The notes under the pieces were generated by a model. The model was not told the DNA's origin, made no database searches, and worked only from the letters and a program-made list of their open reading frames with translations. Of a stretch of 64,000 bases of DNA, positions 42,075-51,411 are shown piece after piece (the stretch's first letter is position 1; every line of letters starts with the position of its first letter). This DNA comes from Propionibacteriaceae bacterium (GTDB lineage Bacteria; Actinomycetota; Actinomycetes; Propionibacteriales; Propionibacteriaceae). The stretch is taken from assembly GCA_030532575.1 (NCBI GenBank), contig JAUNKV010000003.1, forward strand, positions 62,001 through 126,000, in the 5' to 3' direction. Position numbers and translations under genes: made by a program.

Positions 42075-43301
42075 ATGGTCGCTCGCCCGAAGATATTGTC
42101 CATTGTCCTTGCCGGTGGGGAGGGCAAGCGGCTGATGCCGCTCACTGCCGACCGCGCCAAGCCTGCCGTCCCGTTCGGCGGCAGCTATCGCCTGATCGAC
42201 TTCGTCCTGTCGAACCTGGCGAACTCGGGGTTGACCCGCGTGGCTGTCCTGACCCAGTACAAGTCCCACTCCCTCGACCGGCACATCTCCATGACCTGGC
42301 GGTTCTCCACGCTGATGGGAGCCTATGTCGCCCCGGTGCCCGCCCAGCAACGGCTCGGGCCACGCTGGTACCAGGGATCGGCTGATGCGATCTACCAGTC
42401 GCTGAACCTGATCCGGGACGCGAACCCTGACTACGTGGTGGTCTTCGGGGCGGACAACATCTACCGCATGGACATCGAGGCGATGGTCGAGGCCCACATC
42501 GAGTCCGGCCTGGGCTGCACCGTGGCGGGCATCCGGGTGCCACGCCACGAGGCCTCCGCCTTCGGGATCATCGACGCCGCTGCCGACAAGAAGATCAAGA
42601 GTTTCCTGGAGAAGCCAGCCGACCCCCCCGGGCTGCCGGATTCACCCGACGAGTCGTTCGCCTCGATGGGCAACTACGTGTTCAATCGGCACGCCCTGGT
42701 GGAGGCGCTGCGCGCCGATGCGGACAACCCGGCCGCGAAACACGACATGGGGGGCGACATCGTCCCCTGGTTCACCGAGCAGGGGCAGGCCCAGGTCTAC
42801 GACTTCAGGGACAACCTGGTGCCCGGGGCCACCGAGAAGGACCGCAACTACTGGCGTGACGTGGGAACCATCGACGCCTACCACGAGGCCCACATGGATC
42901 TCGTGAGCATCGATCCCGAGTTCAATCTCTACAACTCGGACTGGCCGATCCTCACCCATCACGTCCAGGCCCCGGGGGCCAAGTTCGTGATCCGGGGCAA
43001 GGCCGAGGATTCCATCGTCAACCCGGGGTGCATCATCTCCGGTGGTGAGGTGGACCGCACCGTGCTCGGCCCGAACGTTCGGGTGGACAAGTGGTCACAG
43101 ATCTCGGACTCGGTGCTCATGGACGGTGCCCAGGTCGGCCGGGACGCGGTGGTGCGCAAGGCGATCCTGGACAAACACGTCGTGGTTCCCGACGGGGTCC
43201 AGATCGGGGTGGATCACGAGCACGACCGGGCCAGGGGGTTCCACGTCTCCAGCGGCGGCGTCGTGGTGATCGGCAAGGACACGGTGGTCCCGAGGGACTG
43301 A
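42075..43301 (+). CDS. glgC: glucose-1-phosphate adenylyltransferase
   Basis: A 408-residue ADP-glucose pyrophosphorylase. The nucleotidyltransferase N-terminus [25 protein letters not shown], the glucose-1-phosphate site ([10 protein letters not shown]) and the C-terminal left-handed beta helix ([26 protein letters not shown]) are all present. Supplies ADP-glucose to glgA, which is divergent. Leaderless -10 upstream. Confidence 0.95.
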   Translation: MVARPKILSIVLAGGEGKRLMPLTADRAKPAVPFGGSYRLIDFVLSNLANSGLTRVAVLTQYKSHSLDRHISMTWRFSTLMGAYVAPVPAQQRLGPRWYQGSADAIYQSLNLIRDANPDYVVVFGADNIYRMDIEAMVEAHIESGLGCTVAGIRVPRHEASAFGIIDAAADKKIKSFLEKPADPPGLPDSPDESFASMGNYVFNRHALVEALRADADNPAAKHDMGGDIVPWFTEQGQAQVYDFRDNLVPGATEKDRNYWRDVGTIDAYHEAHMDLVSIDPEFNLYNSDWPILTHHVQAPGAKFVIRGKAEDSIVNPGCIISGGEVDRTVLGPNVRVDKWSQISDSVLMDGAQVGRDAVVRKAILDKHVVVPDGVQIGVDHEHDRARGFHVSSGGVVVIGKDTVVPRD

Positions 43302-43309
43302 CCCTCGAC

Positions 43310-43344
43310 TGTTGCTGGTGGTCAGTCCTTGACCGCCAGCAACA
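43310..43344. terminator. hairpin terminator between glgC and the methyltransferase gene
   Basis: 15-bp arms with one T/G mismatch (TGTTGCTGGTGGTCA and TGACCGCCAGCAACA), 5-base loop. It overlaps the last codons of the convergent methyltransferase gene. Confidence 0.65.
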
Positions 43345-43978
43345 GGCCATTGCCCACCGGCAACAGGGTGGTGGTGTAGCAGTCTGCGGCCTTCACGGCG
43401 TCGAGGGCCTCACGGATGATGATGGTCTCGTCGTCCTCACGCTGTGGATCGGCCACCGAGTTGTGCCACAGCACGTCGTGGACCAGCAGGGAACCTCCGG
43501 AACGCAGCAGCCGGGCGGCTGAGGCCACGTACTCGACGTACTCCAGCTTGTTCCCGTTGACGAAGACGATGTCGTAGGCGGCATCACGCAGCTTCGGCAG
43601 GACCTCGAGGGGGTGACCTGCGATCAGACGGCACCGGGAGGAAGGGTAACCGGCCCTGCTCAGGAAGCCTCGGGCGGGCAGCTGGTTCTCCGCCTCGGGG
43701 TCGATGCTGGTCAGCACCCCGTCGGAGGTCATCCCGGCCAGCAGGGACAGCGCCGAGGTGCCGTAGGCGGTGCCGACCTCGACGACGGTGCGGGCGCCGA
43801 TTGCCTTGGCCAGGGCCGTGAGGGTGGCCGAGGCGCCGGGGCTGATGGGGTGAAGGCCGGCCAGGACGGCTTCGTCACGGGCGGCGCGCAGCTCATCGCT
43901 GATGGGGGACAGGTCCTCGGCGAAGAACCAGGACTGCTCGGTGGGGGCCTGGAGGCTGGTGTCTGCGGCGTCATTCAC
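43322..43978 (-). CDS. class I SAM-dependent O-methyltransferase (CAMT family)
   Basis: 218 residues. SAM motif I VVEVGTAYGTSALSLL near residue 65, the CAMT segment SIDPEAENQ, VFVNGNKLEYVEYV (a variant of the common D-A-x-K-x-x-Y) and VHDVLWHN. Corresponds to Rv1220c in the conserved order. GTG 43978 lies 6 bases after a TAGAGT -10; an out-of-frame ATG nearby is not used. Substrate unknown. Confidence 0.87.
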   Translation of the reverse strand: MNDAADTSLQAPTEQSWFFAEDLSPISDELRAARDEAVLAGLHPISPGASATLTALAKAIGARTVVEVGTAYGTSALSLLAGMTSDGVLTSIDPEAENQLPARGFLSRAGYPSSRCRLIAGHPLEVLPKLRDAAYDIVFVNGNKLEYVEYVASAARLLRSGGSLLVHDVLWHNSVADPQREDDETIIIREALDAVKAADCYTTTLLPVGNGLLLAVKD

Positions 43979-43984
43979 GCCTCA

Positions 43985-43990
43985 ACTCTA
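43985..43990 (-). promoter_or_regulatory. -10 element for leaderless methyltransferase gene
   Basis: TAGAGT ends 6 bases before the GTG start on the minus strand. Confidence 0.45.
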
Positions 43991-44107
43991 GCGACTGCTG
44001 CGAGGTTTTCCGGGAAGGCCCTATTCTGGCTTCCATGAGTCACGTGCTGCGGGGAGGGCAGCGCGACCCAGACCGGGAACCACGCCTCGTCACCCAGGAG
44101 GACTGAG

Positions 44108-44992
44108 ATGAGCTACAACCAGCCAGAGCCGATCTTCGGACGGTTGCTGACCGCGATGATCTCCCCGTTCGGGGCGAACGGCGGGATTGACTGTGACGAG
44201 GCGGCCCGGTTGGCCACCCACCTGGTCGATGATCTGAGGCACGACGGTCTGGTCATCAACGGCACCACAGGGGAGTCGCCCACCACCAGCGATGCCGAGA
44301 AGCGGGCCATGCTCGATGCCGTCATCGAGGCGGTCGGGGACCGCGCCTGCGTGCTGGCGGGGGTGGGCACCGCCGACACCCGCCACAGCGTGCGCCTCGC
44401 CGAGCAGGCCGCCGAGGCGGGGGCCGACGGGGTGTTGGTGGTGACCCCCTACTACTCCCGGCCCCCCGTCGATGCCCTGGAGGCGCACTTCCTCACGGTC
44501 GCCGACGCCACCGAGCTGCCGGTGATGCTCTACGACATCCCGCACCGGGCAGGCATCGCGATCCCGGAGGAGAGCTTCATCAGGTTGGCTGACCACCCCC
44601 GGATCGTGGCGGTGAAGGACGCCAAGGGGGACATCGGCTCCTCCTCGGTGGTGCTGGCCCGCACCACCTTGACCTACTACGCCGGTGACGATGCCTATCT
44701 GCTGCCGCTGCTCGCCGTCGGTGGTGCGGGGGTGGTGGGAACCTCCACACATTTCACCGGCCTTGCGACCCGCAACCTCATCGACGCCTTCCTGGCCGGG
44801 GACATCGCGCGCGCCCAGCAGATCAACGCCGAGGCCCTGGCGGCCTACCGGGGAGTGTTCGCCACGCAGGGGGCCATGATGGTCAAGGCTGCGCTGAACC
44901 GCAGGGGATTCGCCGTCGGCCAGTGCCGTCCCCCGATGGGGGCGGTCGCGCCGGAGGTGTTGCAGCGCTTCATCGACGTGCTCGAGCGCTGA
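44108..44992 (+). CDS. dapA: 4-hydroxy-tetrahydrodipicolinate synthase
   Basis: A 294-residue class I aldolase. [24 protein letters not shown] (Tyr near 140) and the Schiff-base Lys in [11 protein letters not shown]. It condenses pyruvate with aspartate semialdehyde, the entry to DAP synthesis. Unlike most Actinobacteria, where it sits with dapB, it lies here between the methyltransferase and sigE. ATG 44108 has GGAGGA upstream. Confidence 0.92.
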   Translation: MSYNQPEPIFGRLLTAMISPFGANGGIDCDEAARLATHLVDDLRHDGLVINGTTGESPTTSDAEKRAMLDAVIEAVGDRACVLAGVGTADTRHSVRLAEQAAEAGADGVLVVTPYYSRPPVDALEAHFLTVADATELPVMLYDIPHRAGIAIPEESFIRLADHPRIVAVKDAKGDIGSSSVVLARTTLTYYAGDDAYLLPLLAVGGAGVVGTSTHFTGLATRNLIDAFLAGDIARAQQINAEALAAYRGVFATQGAMMVKAALNRRGFAVGQCRPPMGAVAPEVLQRFIDVLER

Positions 44993-45006
44993 TTCACAGC
45001 TTCGTC

Positions 45007-45020
45007 ACAGGTTCACCTGT
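45007..45020. promoter_or_regulatory. inverted repeat upstream of sigE
   Basis: ACAGGT and ACCTGT with a 2-base spacer, ending 12 bases before the sigE ATG, where a promoter is expected. Operator not identified. Confidence 0.35.
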
Positions 45021-45032
45021 CAGGATGGCGCC

Positions 45033-45620
45033 ATGAAGGGTGCAGGAATGTTCCAGGGCAAGCCCAGGCAGAAAGCGGCCAACTGGGAGGCCCCGACCTG
45101 GGCCGAACTCGTCGCTGAGCACTCGGAACGGGTCCACCGTCTGGCATACCGACTGACCGGTAATCGGCAGGACGCGGAGGACCTCACCCAGGACGTCTTC
45201 GTTCGGGTGTTCCGCTCCATCCACACCTTCCAGCCGGGAACGTTGGAGGGCTGGCTGCACCGGATCACGACCAACTTGTTCCTGGACTCGGCGAGGCGTC
45301 GTCAACGTATCCGTATGGACGCCCTGACGGAGGCCCCCGAGCACATCTGGGGACAGGCCTCGAGCCCGGAGCAGCTCCACAGCGACGGCTCCCTCGACGC
45401 CGATGTGGCCCAGGCCTTGGCGGAGCTGAAGCCACAGCAGCGGGTCGCCGTGGTGCTGTGTGACATCGAGGGACTGTCCTACGAGGAGATCGCCCAGGTG
45501 CTTGACGTCAAGCTCGGCACGGTGCGCAGCCGCATCGCCCGGGGTCGGGCGCAGCTGCGGGAGGCGTTGGCCCACCGCGCCCCGCACGGCGAACATGCCC
45601 GGTATCTGGGGGTCTCCTAG
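45033..45620 (+). CDS. sigE: ECF RNA polymerase sigma factor, SigE type
   Basis: A 195-residue group 4 sigma factor. Region 2 shows [31 protein letters not shown] and [13 protein letters not shown]; region 4 is [48 protein letters not shown]. Directs RNA polymerase to envelope or heat stress promoters. Directly followed by its anti-sigma gene, then tatB, the arrangement of the mycobacterial sigE locus. Confidence 0.92.
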   Translation: MKGAGMFQGKPRQKAANWEAPTWAELVAEHSERVHRLAYRLTGNRQDAEDLTQDVFVRVFRSIHTFQPGTLEGWLHRITTNLFLDSARRRQRIRMDALTEAPEHIWGQASSPEQLHSDGSLDADVAQALAELKPQQRVAVVLCDIEGLSYEEIAQVLDVKLGTVRSRIARGRAQLREALAHRAPHGEHARYLGVS

Positions 45621-47048
45621 GTGAGCCGGGGGCGGGACTGCCGACGATTCGTCGATGACCTGTCCGGGTTCGTCGATCAGACGCTGGGGGAGCGCCGACT
45701 GGGCCAGGTGTGTCAACACCTGGCCGGTTGCGCCTCCTGCCGTGAGGCCGTGGCAGGCATCCAGGCATTGCGCTCCCGGTTGTCCTCCAGCGCCTCGCCG
45801 TGCCCTCCGGCCCCTGCATCCCTGACCGAGAGGCTGGAGCGGATCGCAGGCGGGGAACGCGATGAACCGCTGTACCTGACTCCTGGCCGAGGCTGTTCCC
45901 TGCCCACCCGGGCTGAGCAGCTGAGACGGCGCCTCACCCGGTCGGGGGCGGTCACCGTCGTGATCCTGGCCACCCTGCTCGGACTGACGCTGGTGCTCGG
46001 GCAGGAACCGAAGCCTGTGGCCAATCCGGTGGGTCAGGCGCGGGAGCAGTACTACCTGTCGCTGACTGCTATCAGTGTGAACGAGGCTGTGGGGGCGACG
46101 ATGTGGGCGCGGGAACGAGGCATGTCCGCGCCCGTCACACCAGTGGCCCCCCGCTGGGTGGACCCGCAACCGACCACCCCGGTGGCCCCCGCCGAGGCGA
46201 TGGCGGTGCTCGGCCGGAACCGCCACGAGGTGACCTTCTCCGGTAGGCAGCGGGTGTGGTTGACCGGGGACGACGGGGTGCTGAGGGCCAACGAGGTCCA
46301 CATCGACGAGATCGCGGGGCAGGGGGCCAGCGTCACCGTGTTCGACGCCGAGGGGCAGGCTTTCTCGTCGTGGTTCGTTCCCATGCTCGGATGCTGTGGG
46401 CTCTCAGGGGAGATGGACCGGGACTTCCATGCACACGCCGCCACCCAGATGGTCGCCGGGCGTGCGGCACGGGTACTGGAGGCCAGACGCGATGGCGTCG
46501 TGGTTTCCCGCTGGTGGGTGGATGTCGAACATGATGTGGTGCTCTGGTACGAGCGCTACGACGCAACCGGTGGGCTCGTGGTTGCGGCGGGTTTCCTCGA
46601 GATCACCTTCGGGGTGGCCGAGCTCAACCAGGATGCGGTTCCTGCGATGAGCCTCCAGGCAGCCAGCTCTGCGGACCGGGCCGGTTGGTGCCAGGGCCTC
46701 CCGCGCTGCCCCATGGCGCTGGCGGGGCTGCCCCTGGTCGCCTACGCCACGAGTGGGCCCAGGGAGGGACCCTGGCAGCGCCTCGTCTACTCCGATGGGA
46801 TGCGTACCCTCAGCGTTTCCTGGACGTCCGGTGTGATCGGTGAGGTCACCCGGATGGATGACGACACCAGAGGGCAGCCGCACGTCAGCATCTGGCAGGC
46901 AGGCAACGGGGTGATCTCCGTGACCACCTCCGATTCCCGTGCCCTGCTGGCGCGGGCCTGCGCCGAACTGCCCGGGGAGCGGGCCGGTGAATTCAGCCTG
47001 GGGGATCGGTTCTCGAGCGGGTTGAGACGGCTCCTCGGGATTGGATGA
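45621..47048 (+). CDS. anti-sigma factor with zinc finger and RseB-like extracellular domain
   Basis: 475 residues. The cytosolic N-terminus has the zf-HC2/ZAS motif CQHLAGCASC (HxxxCxxC, about residues 32-41). A membrane helix lies near 108-126 (AVTVVILATLLGLTLVLG). The remaining ~350 residues are outside and resemble the MucB/RseB stress-sensing fold in length and beta content. It starts with GTG directly after the sigE stop, so stoichiometric coupling is likely. M. tuberculosis has a shorter RseA here, with htrA next; no htrA is present here. Confidence 0.83.
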   Translation: MSRGRDCRRFVDDLSGFVDQTLGERRLGQVCQHLAGCASCREAVAGIQALRSRLSSSASPCPPAPASLTERLERIAGGERDEPLYLTPGRGCSLPTRAEQLRRRLTRSGAVTVVILATLLGLTLVLGQEPKPVANPVGQAREQYYLSLTAISVNEAVGATMWARERGMSAPVTPVAPRWVDPQPTTPVAPAEAMAVLGRNRHEVTFSGRQRVWLTGDDGVLRANEVHIDEIAGQGASVTVFDAEGQAFSSWFVPMLGCCGLSGEMDRDFHAHAATQMVAGRAARVLEARRDGVVVSRWWVDVEHDVVLWYERYDATGGLVVAAGFLEITFGVAELNQDAVPAMSLQAASSADRAGWCQGLPRCPMALAGLPLVAYATSGPREGPWQRLVYSDGMRTLSVSWTSGVIGEVTRMDDDTRGQPHVSIWQAGNGVISVTTSDSRALLARACAELPGERAGEFSLGDRFSSGLRRLLGIG

Positions 47049-47065
47049 TCGCCATGGAAGCACGG

Positions 47066-47071
47066 TAGCCT
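47066..47071 (+). promoter_or_regulatory. -10 element for leaderless tatB
   Basis: TAGCCT ends 7 bases before the ATG at 47079, giving tatB its own promoter in addition to read-through from sigE. Confidence 0.5.
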
Positions 47072-47078
47072 GAACACC

Positions 47079-47519
47079 ATGTTTGGCATTGACGCTGCCG
47101 AACTCGTCCTCATCCTGGTGCTCGGTGTGGTCCTGTTCGGCCCCGAGAAACTGCCCGCCTTCTCCCGGAAGGCGGCGCGGGTGTTCGTCGCGGTCCGTGA
47201 CATCGCCAACAACGCCCAGACGCAGTTGCGCAATGAGCTGGGCCCCGAGTACGCCGACCTCAAGCTGCAGGACCTCAACCCGAAAACCTTCGTGGCCAAG
47301 CAGTTCAAGGACGAGATCGCCGCGATCGACGAGGCCAGGCGGGATCTGGTCTCAGCCGGGCAGTCGATCAAGGACGAGGCGACCGCGGCCACGCACCTCG
47401 CCAAGGGCTCAGCGGGGCCGAGTGATCCCGAGGACGTCGACGAACTGGCTCCCCTCGAGGAGCCGACAGAACTGCTCGCCCCGCCCCGGGCGGCCCCGTT
47501 CGATCCCGAGGCCACCTGA
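47079..47519 (+). CDS. tatB: Sec-independent protein translocase subunit TatB
   Basis: A 146-residue single-helix membrane protein: helix AAELVLILVLGVVLFGPEKLP with the FGPEKLP hinge, an amphipathic helix (RKAARVFVAVRDIANNAQTQL) and an acidic disordered tail. Acts with TatA and TatC to export folded proteins. Follows the sigE/anti-sigma pair, a conserved actinobacterial neighbourhood. Confidence 0.94.
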   Translation: MFGIDAAELVLILVLGVVLFGPEKLPAFSRKAARVFVAVRDIANNAQTQLRNELGPEYADLKLQDLNPKTFVAKQFKDEIAAIDEARRDLVSAGQSIKDEATAATHLAKGSAGPSDPEDVDELAPLEEPTELLAPPRAAPFDPEAT

Positions 47520-47530
47520 GCGAGCTGCTC

Positions 47531-48688
47531 TCATGCCGGGCTGATCGGCAGGAGCTTGCCGACGATGTCACGGCTGCGCGCCGCCAGATCGGCCCCGAGC
47601 TGGAGCAGGGCCTGGGCGGCAGGGTGGTCCGGGGAGCTGAGAACGATGGGTTCTCCACGGTCGCCACCGGCCAACAGCGCCTCGTCGAAAGGAATCTGGG
47701 CCAGCAGCGGGACCTCGTATCCCACCCTCTCGGTGAGGGCCTCGGCGACCATCGTGCCGCCTCCGGAACCGAACAGCTCGATCCGATACTGGGTGCCCGT
47801 GTCCGGGGCGGTGAACTCCAGCCAGCTCATGTTCTCGACCACCCCGAGCACACGCTGGGACATGATGTGGGCCATCGTCCCGGCCCGCTCCGAGACCTCG
47901 GAGGCGGCGAGTTGCGGTGTGGTCACCACCAGCACCTCGGAGTTCGGAATCTTCTGCCCCAGGCTCATGGCCACGTCACCGGTGCCGGGCGGCAGGTCGA
48001 GCAGCAGGAAGTCCACATCCCCCCAGTAGACGTCTGCCAGCAGCTGGGTCAGCGCCCGGTCGAGGATGGGGCCACGCCACGCCACCACCTGGTCCCGGGA
48101 GGGCTTCAACATTCCGACGGAGATCACCTTGAGCCCCTCGGCGGCGGGCACCGGCAGGATCATGTCGTCGACGACGGTGGGGCGGGCGTCGCCCAGACCC
48201 AGCAGATCCGGCACGGAATGCCCGTAGATGTCGGCGTCGAGGATGGCCACGCTGCGCCCCGCCTTGGCCAGGGCCACGGCCAGGTTCACCGTCACTGACG
48301 ACTTGCCGACCCCGCCCTTGCCGGAGGCCACGGCGATCACCTTGGTCAGGTTGCCGGGCTGGGCGAAGGGAATCTCCCGCTCCGCCTGGTTGCCGCGCAG
48401 CACCTGGCGCATCGCATCACGCTGTTCGTCGTTCATCACGCCGAGTTCGACCCGGCAGGAGGTCACCCCCGCCACCGGTTCGACGGCGGCCTTTACGCGG
48501 TTGGTGATCTCAGCGCGCATCGGGCATCCCGAGACGGTGAGCAGCACCCGCACGAACACCTCGCCATCGGTCGTGGCGGAGATCTCATCCACCATGCCGA
48601 GTTCGGTGATGGGGCGGCGGATCTCAGGGTCCTCGACGGTGTGGAGGGCGGCCCGGATGTGGGGGAGGAGCGGATTCTCGTCAGTCAC
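47531..48688 (-). CDS. mrp: Mrp/NBP35-type iron-sulfur cluster carrier ATPase
   Basis: 385 residues. N-terminal MIP18 (DUF59) domain with GMVDEISATTDGEV and VSGCPMRAEI, then the deviant Walker A SGKGGVGKSSV near residue 120, and the DIYGHSVPDLLG and PPGTGD switch motifs. It handles Fe-S cluster transfer. GTG 48688 is used because the DUF59 domain begins there; the longer open frame upstream covers the neighbouring gene in antisense. It converges with tatB, 11 bases apart. Confidence 0.93.
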   Translation of the reverse strand: MTDENPLLPHIRAALHTVEDPEIRRPITELGMVDEISATTDGEVFVRVLLTVSGCPMRAEITNRVKAAVEPVAGVTSCRVELGVMNDEQRDAMRQVLRGNQAEREIPFAQPGNLTKVIAVASGKGGVGKSSVTVNLAVALAKAGRSVAILDADIYGHSVPDLLGLGDARPTVVDDMILPVPAAEGLKVISVGMLKPSRDQVVAWRGPILDRALTQLLADVYWGDVDFLLLDLPPGTGDVAMSLGQKIPNSEVLVVTTPQLAASEVSERAGTMAHIMSQRVLGVVENMSWLEFTAPDTGTQYRIELFGSGGGTMVAEALTERVGYEVPLLAQIPFDEALLAGGDRGEPIVLSSPDHPAAQALLQLGADLAARSRDIVGKLLPISPA

Positions 48689-48710
48689 GCCTCGATTCTC
48701 CCCCAATCGT

Positions 48711-49070
48711 TCACACAGATTCCACCTCGTGGCCTCCCATACCCCGTCCCAGTGCATCACCCAACAGCACCAGGCTGACCCCGACCAGGGCGGCCAGCCA
48801 GACGTTGGCCAGAGTGGCCAGCACCACGATGGCTGGTCCGAGGGTGAGGTGGACCACCAGGCGTTCCTTGTAGCCCAGCCGGTGGCGGGAGGCCGGTGCC
48901 AGCCACCGTCGCCACACCAGGGCATAGGCCACCACGAGGACGAGGGCGGCCCCCAGCCCGAGCCACAGCCCACCCCCGATCACCCACAGTGCCCATGCAC
49001 CGACGCCCGCCAGCAGGGCGTGACCTGCCAGCATCACGACGGAGAACCAGCTGATGTGTCCATCAGTCAC
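48711..49070 (-). CDS. small integral membrane protein of unknown function
   Basis: 119 residues, four predicted membrane helices (SVVMLAGHALLAGVGAWALWVI, LWLGLGAALVLVVAYALVW, HLTLGPAIVVLATLANVWLAALV, GVSLVLLGDALGRGMGG). No family recognised. It starts at an ATG overlapping the DUF1003 stop as ATGA, so it is the last gene of the mgtE-DUF1003 unit before mrp. Confidence 0.7.
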   Translation of the reverse strand: MTDGHISWFSVVMLAGHALLAGVGAWALWVIGGGLWLGLGAALVLVVAYALVWRRWLAPASRHRLGYKERLVVHLTLGPAIVVLATLANVWLAALVGVSLVLLGDALGRGMGGHEVESV

Positions 49071-49573
49071 GACTGCTCCTTCCGTTCGTTCGCCTGTTCG
49101 AGACGCTCCGCGAGGTCCCGTAGTTCGTTGCGCAGCTCGGAGCGGACGAAGTCACGTGTGGCCAGCTCGCCGAGATGCATCCGGATCGAGGCGATCTCGC
49201 GGGCCAGGAAGTCCATGTCGGCGCGGGACTGCGCGGCGAGCCGACGGTCCTCGTCAAGGCTCAGTTTGTCGCGGGTCTCCTGACGGTTCTGGGCCAGCAG
49301 GATCAGCGGGGCCGCATAGGAGGCCTGGGTGGAGAAGAACAGATTGAGCAGGATGAACGGGTACTCGTCCCACCGGAAGCCGAAGATGCCGACGACGTTG
49401 AGGGTGACCCAGGCCACCACGAAGACCGTCATGTAGGCGATGAACTTGCCGGTGCCCATGAAGCGGGCGGCAGCCTCGGCGAACTCGCCGAAGGTCTCGG
49501 AGTCCAAGGAGACCTTCGGCAGCAGGCTGCGCTGCCGCTGACGCGGCTCGGACAGCGGGTTGCGCTCAGCCAC
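49067..49573 (-). CDS. DUF1003 membrane protein
   Basis: 168 residues of the DUF1003 family: GSGKFIAYMTVFVVAW-like helix (MGTGKFIAYMTVFVVAWVTLNVVG) and YPFILLNLFFSTQASYAAPLILLAQNRQ are the diagnostic segments. A charged helical C-terminus follows. Function unknown. Overlaps the MgtE-like gene by 8 bases and the small membrane gene by 4, so the three are cotranscribed. Confidence 0.88.
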   Translation of the reverse strand: MAERNPLSEPRQRQRSLLPKVSLDSETFGEFAEAAARFMGTGKFIAYMTVFVVAWVTLNVVGIFGFRWDEYPFILLNLFFSTQASYAAPLILLAQNRQETRDKLSLDEDRRLAAQSRADMDFLAREIASIRMHLGELATRDFVRSELRNELRDLAERLEQANERKEQS

Positions 49574-50840
49574 GGTTCACCTCCGCCGGGTCGGTCGGTT
49601 CATCCATCTGGGTGCCGCGCCAGTCGTCGGGCAGCATGTGGTCCAGCACGTCATCGACGGTGACCGCCCCCACGAGTGCCCCCTCGGCATCGACGACGGG
49701 GGCCACCACCAGGTTGTAGGTGGCGAAGAAGCGGCTGACCTGGGCCAGGGGGGAGTCCGGGCTCAGCGGCTCGAGGTTGAGGTCCATCATGGTGGCCACG
49801 ATCAGGGTGGGGGCTGCTCGCAGCAGCTGCTGGAAATGGACGGCCCCCACGTAGCGCCCCGAGGGGGTCTCCAGAGGGGGACGGGTGACGAAGACCATCG
49901 AGGCCAGGGCCGGGGTGAGCTCCTCGGCGCGGATGCGGGCCAGGGCCTCGGCGACGGTGGCGTCGGTGCCGACGATCACCGGCTCCGGGGTCATCATGCC
50001 GCCGGCGGTGAATTCCCCGTAGACCAGCAGACGTCGCACGTCGGAGGCATCCTCGGGCTCCATCTTGTCGAGCAGGTCCTCGGCCACGGCCTGGGGGAGA
50101 TCCTTGATGAGGTCGGCGGCGTCGTCGGGATCCATCTCGCCGAGCACGTCCGCGGCCCGTTCGGTGTCCATGCTCGAGATGAGCTGGATCTGCTCGGTCT
50201 CGGGCAGCTCCTCGATGGCCTCGGCCAAGGTCTCGTCGTCAAGGGCCTCCACGACGGCAGCGAGCCGCTCCGGGTCCAGGTCGTGCAGCTCCTGGGCGAT
50301 GTCAGCCGGTTTCATGTCGCTGAACTTCGCCACCAGGTGGGTTGGGGTACGGCCGGTGGTGAGCACCAGGTCCGGTACCTGATCCCAGTGGATGATGTCG
50401 GTGACCCGTTTCCCGCCGAAGCCGAACCGGCTGACCTTGGCCCGGGAGGAGATGGCCACCTGGTGCAGCTCCCACTCCCGGTTGCGCACCTGGATCATCG
50501 ACACATCCATGATCCGGGCCGGGGTGTCGCGGGGGACGGGGCGGTCGAACAGGTCTGCGTCGATCAACAGCTCGGTCTCGCGTTTGGTGAAACGGCGGGT
50601 GTCGACCTGGCCCAGGATCGCGACCTGGTTCACGGTGATGTTGTGGACCCGGATCATGGGGACGAAGATCTTCTGCCGGGCGAAGAGTTCGACGACCAGC
50701 CCCCGTACGCGGGGCGGCAGGTTGTTCGTCCTGAGGTGGAACACCACGTCCTTGACCCGGCCGACCTGGTCCCCGGCGGCATCGACCACGGGGAGGCCAA
50801 TGACCCGGGAGATGAAAACCGCATGATCCTTGGCACTCAT
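49566..50840 (-). CDS. MgtE N-terminal/CBS-domain protein with PRC barrel
   Basis: 424 residues. An N-terminal PRC-barrel-like region (VGRVKDVVFHLR and similar), the MgtE intracellular domain (DPERLAAVVEALDDETLAEAIEELPE, then DPDDAADLIKDLP) and two CBS domains (AGGMMTPEPVIVG, GALVGAVTVDDVLD). No channel domain follows, so this is a soluble regulator rather than a transporter. Corresponds to Rv1232c. Start ATG 50840 follows a TAGATT -10. Confidence 0.88.
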   Translation of the reverse strand: MSAKDHAVFISRVIGLPVVDAAGDQVGRVKDVVFHLRTNNLPPRVRGLVVELFARQKIFVPMIRVHNITVNQVAILGQVDTRRFTKRETELLIDADLFDRPVPRDTPARIMDVSMIQVRNREWELHQVAISSRAKVSRFGFGGKRVTDIIHWDQVPDLVLTTGRTPTHLVAKFSDMKPADIAQELHDLDPERLAAVVEALDDETLAEAIEELPETEQIQLISSMDTERAADVLGEMDPDDAADLIKDLPQAVAEDLLDKMEPEDASDVRRLLVYGEFTAGGMMTPEPVIVGTDATVAEALARIRAEELTPALASMVFVTRPPLETPSGRYVGAVHFQQLLRAAPTLIVATMMDLNLEPLSPDSPLAQVSRFFATYNLVVAPVVDAEGALVGAVTVDDVLDHMLPDDWRGTQMDEPTDPAEVNRG

Positions 50841-50847
50841 GGGGTCG

Positions 50848-50853
50848 AATCTA
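50848..50853 (-). promoter_or_regulatory. -10 element for leaderless MgtE/CBS gene
   Basis: TAGATT ends 7 bases before the ATG on the minus strand. Confidence 0.45.
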
Positions 50854-50896
50854 CACTTGACGGAGCCGCTGGTGGCAGCGGCGAACAGGAGAAGAC

Positions 50897-51388
50897 ATGA
50901 ATCCCCCGGACAACCACGGTCGTCTTTTTGAGTTGGACTACCCGCAGAAGGTCGGTGAGTACGACACCTACGACGAGGCCCAGGCCGCCGTTGACTTCCT
51001 GTCCGACTCGCTGTTCGAGGTGGAGAACCTGATGATCGTCGGCACCGGTCTGCGTTCGGTGGAGCGGGTGATGGGGCGTCGCACCTGGTCCCGCGTCATC
51101 ACCCAGGGAATGTTCTCCGGGCTCGGCACCGGGGTGTTCGTGGCGCTGATGTTCCACCTGTTCCTCGACAGGCAGACCAACTTCATCGTCGTGCTCTCGG
51201 CCGGGCTGACGCTCGGCGTGTTGTTCGGGGTGCTCTCGAGCACCCTCAGCTACGGCCTGAGCGGAGGACGCCGCGACTTCGAGTCGATGCGCCAGGTGGT
51301 GGCCACCGGCTACGAGGTGCTGTGTGAGCACAAGGTGGCGGCCAGGGCCAGGGAACTGCTGGCCTCGCGCCCGGGGACGAAGCGCTGA
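50897..51388 (+). CDS. general stress protein/membrane protein of the YflT-17M type
   Basis: 163 residues: DYPQKVGEYDTYDEAQAAVDFLSD opens a ferredoxin-like domain typical of general stress proteins, then two membrane helices (GMFSGLGTGVFVALMFHLF and VLSAGLTLGVLFGVLSSTL). Corresponds in position to Rv1234. Role unknown. Confidence 0.78.
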   Translation: MNPPDNHGRLFELDYPQKVGEYDTYDEAQAAVDFLSDSLFEVENLMIVGTGLRSVERVMGRRTWSRVITQGMFSGLGTGVFVALMFHLFLDRQTNFIVVLSAGLTLGVLFGVLSSTLSYGLSGGRRDFESMRQVVATGYEVLCEHKVAARARELLASRPGTKR

Positions 51389-51399
51389 ACACCGTTGGG

Positions 51400-51405
51400 T
51401 ATGGT
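51400..51405 (+). promoter_or_regulatory. -10 element for leaderless hydrolase gene
   Basis: TATGGT ends 6 bases before the ATG at 51412. Confidence 0.45.
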
Positions 51406-51411
51406 TCTGGC

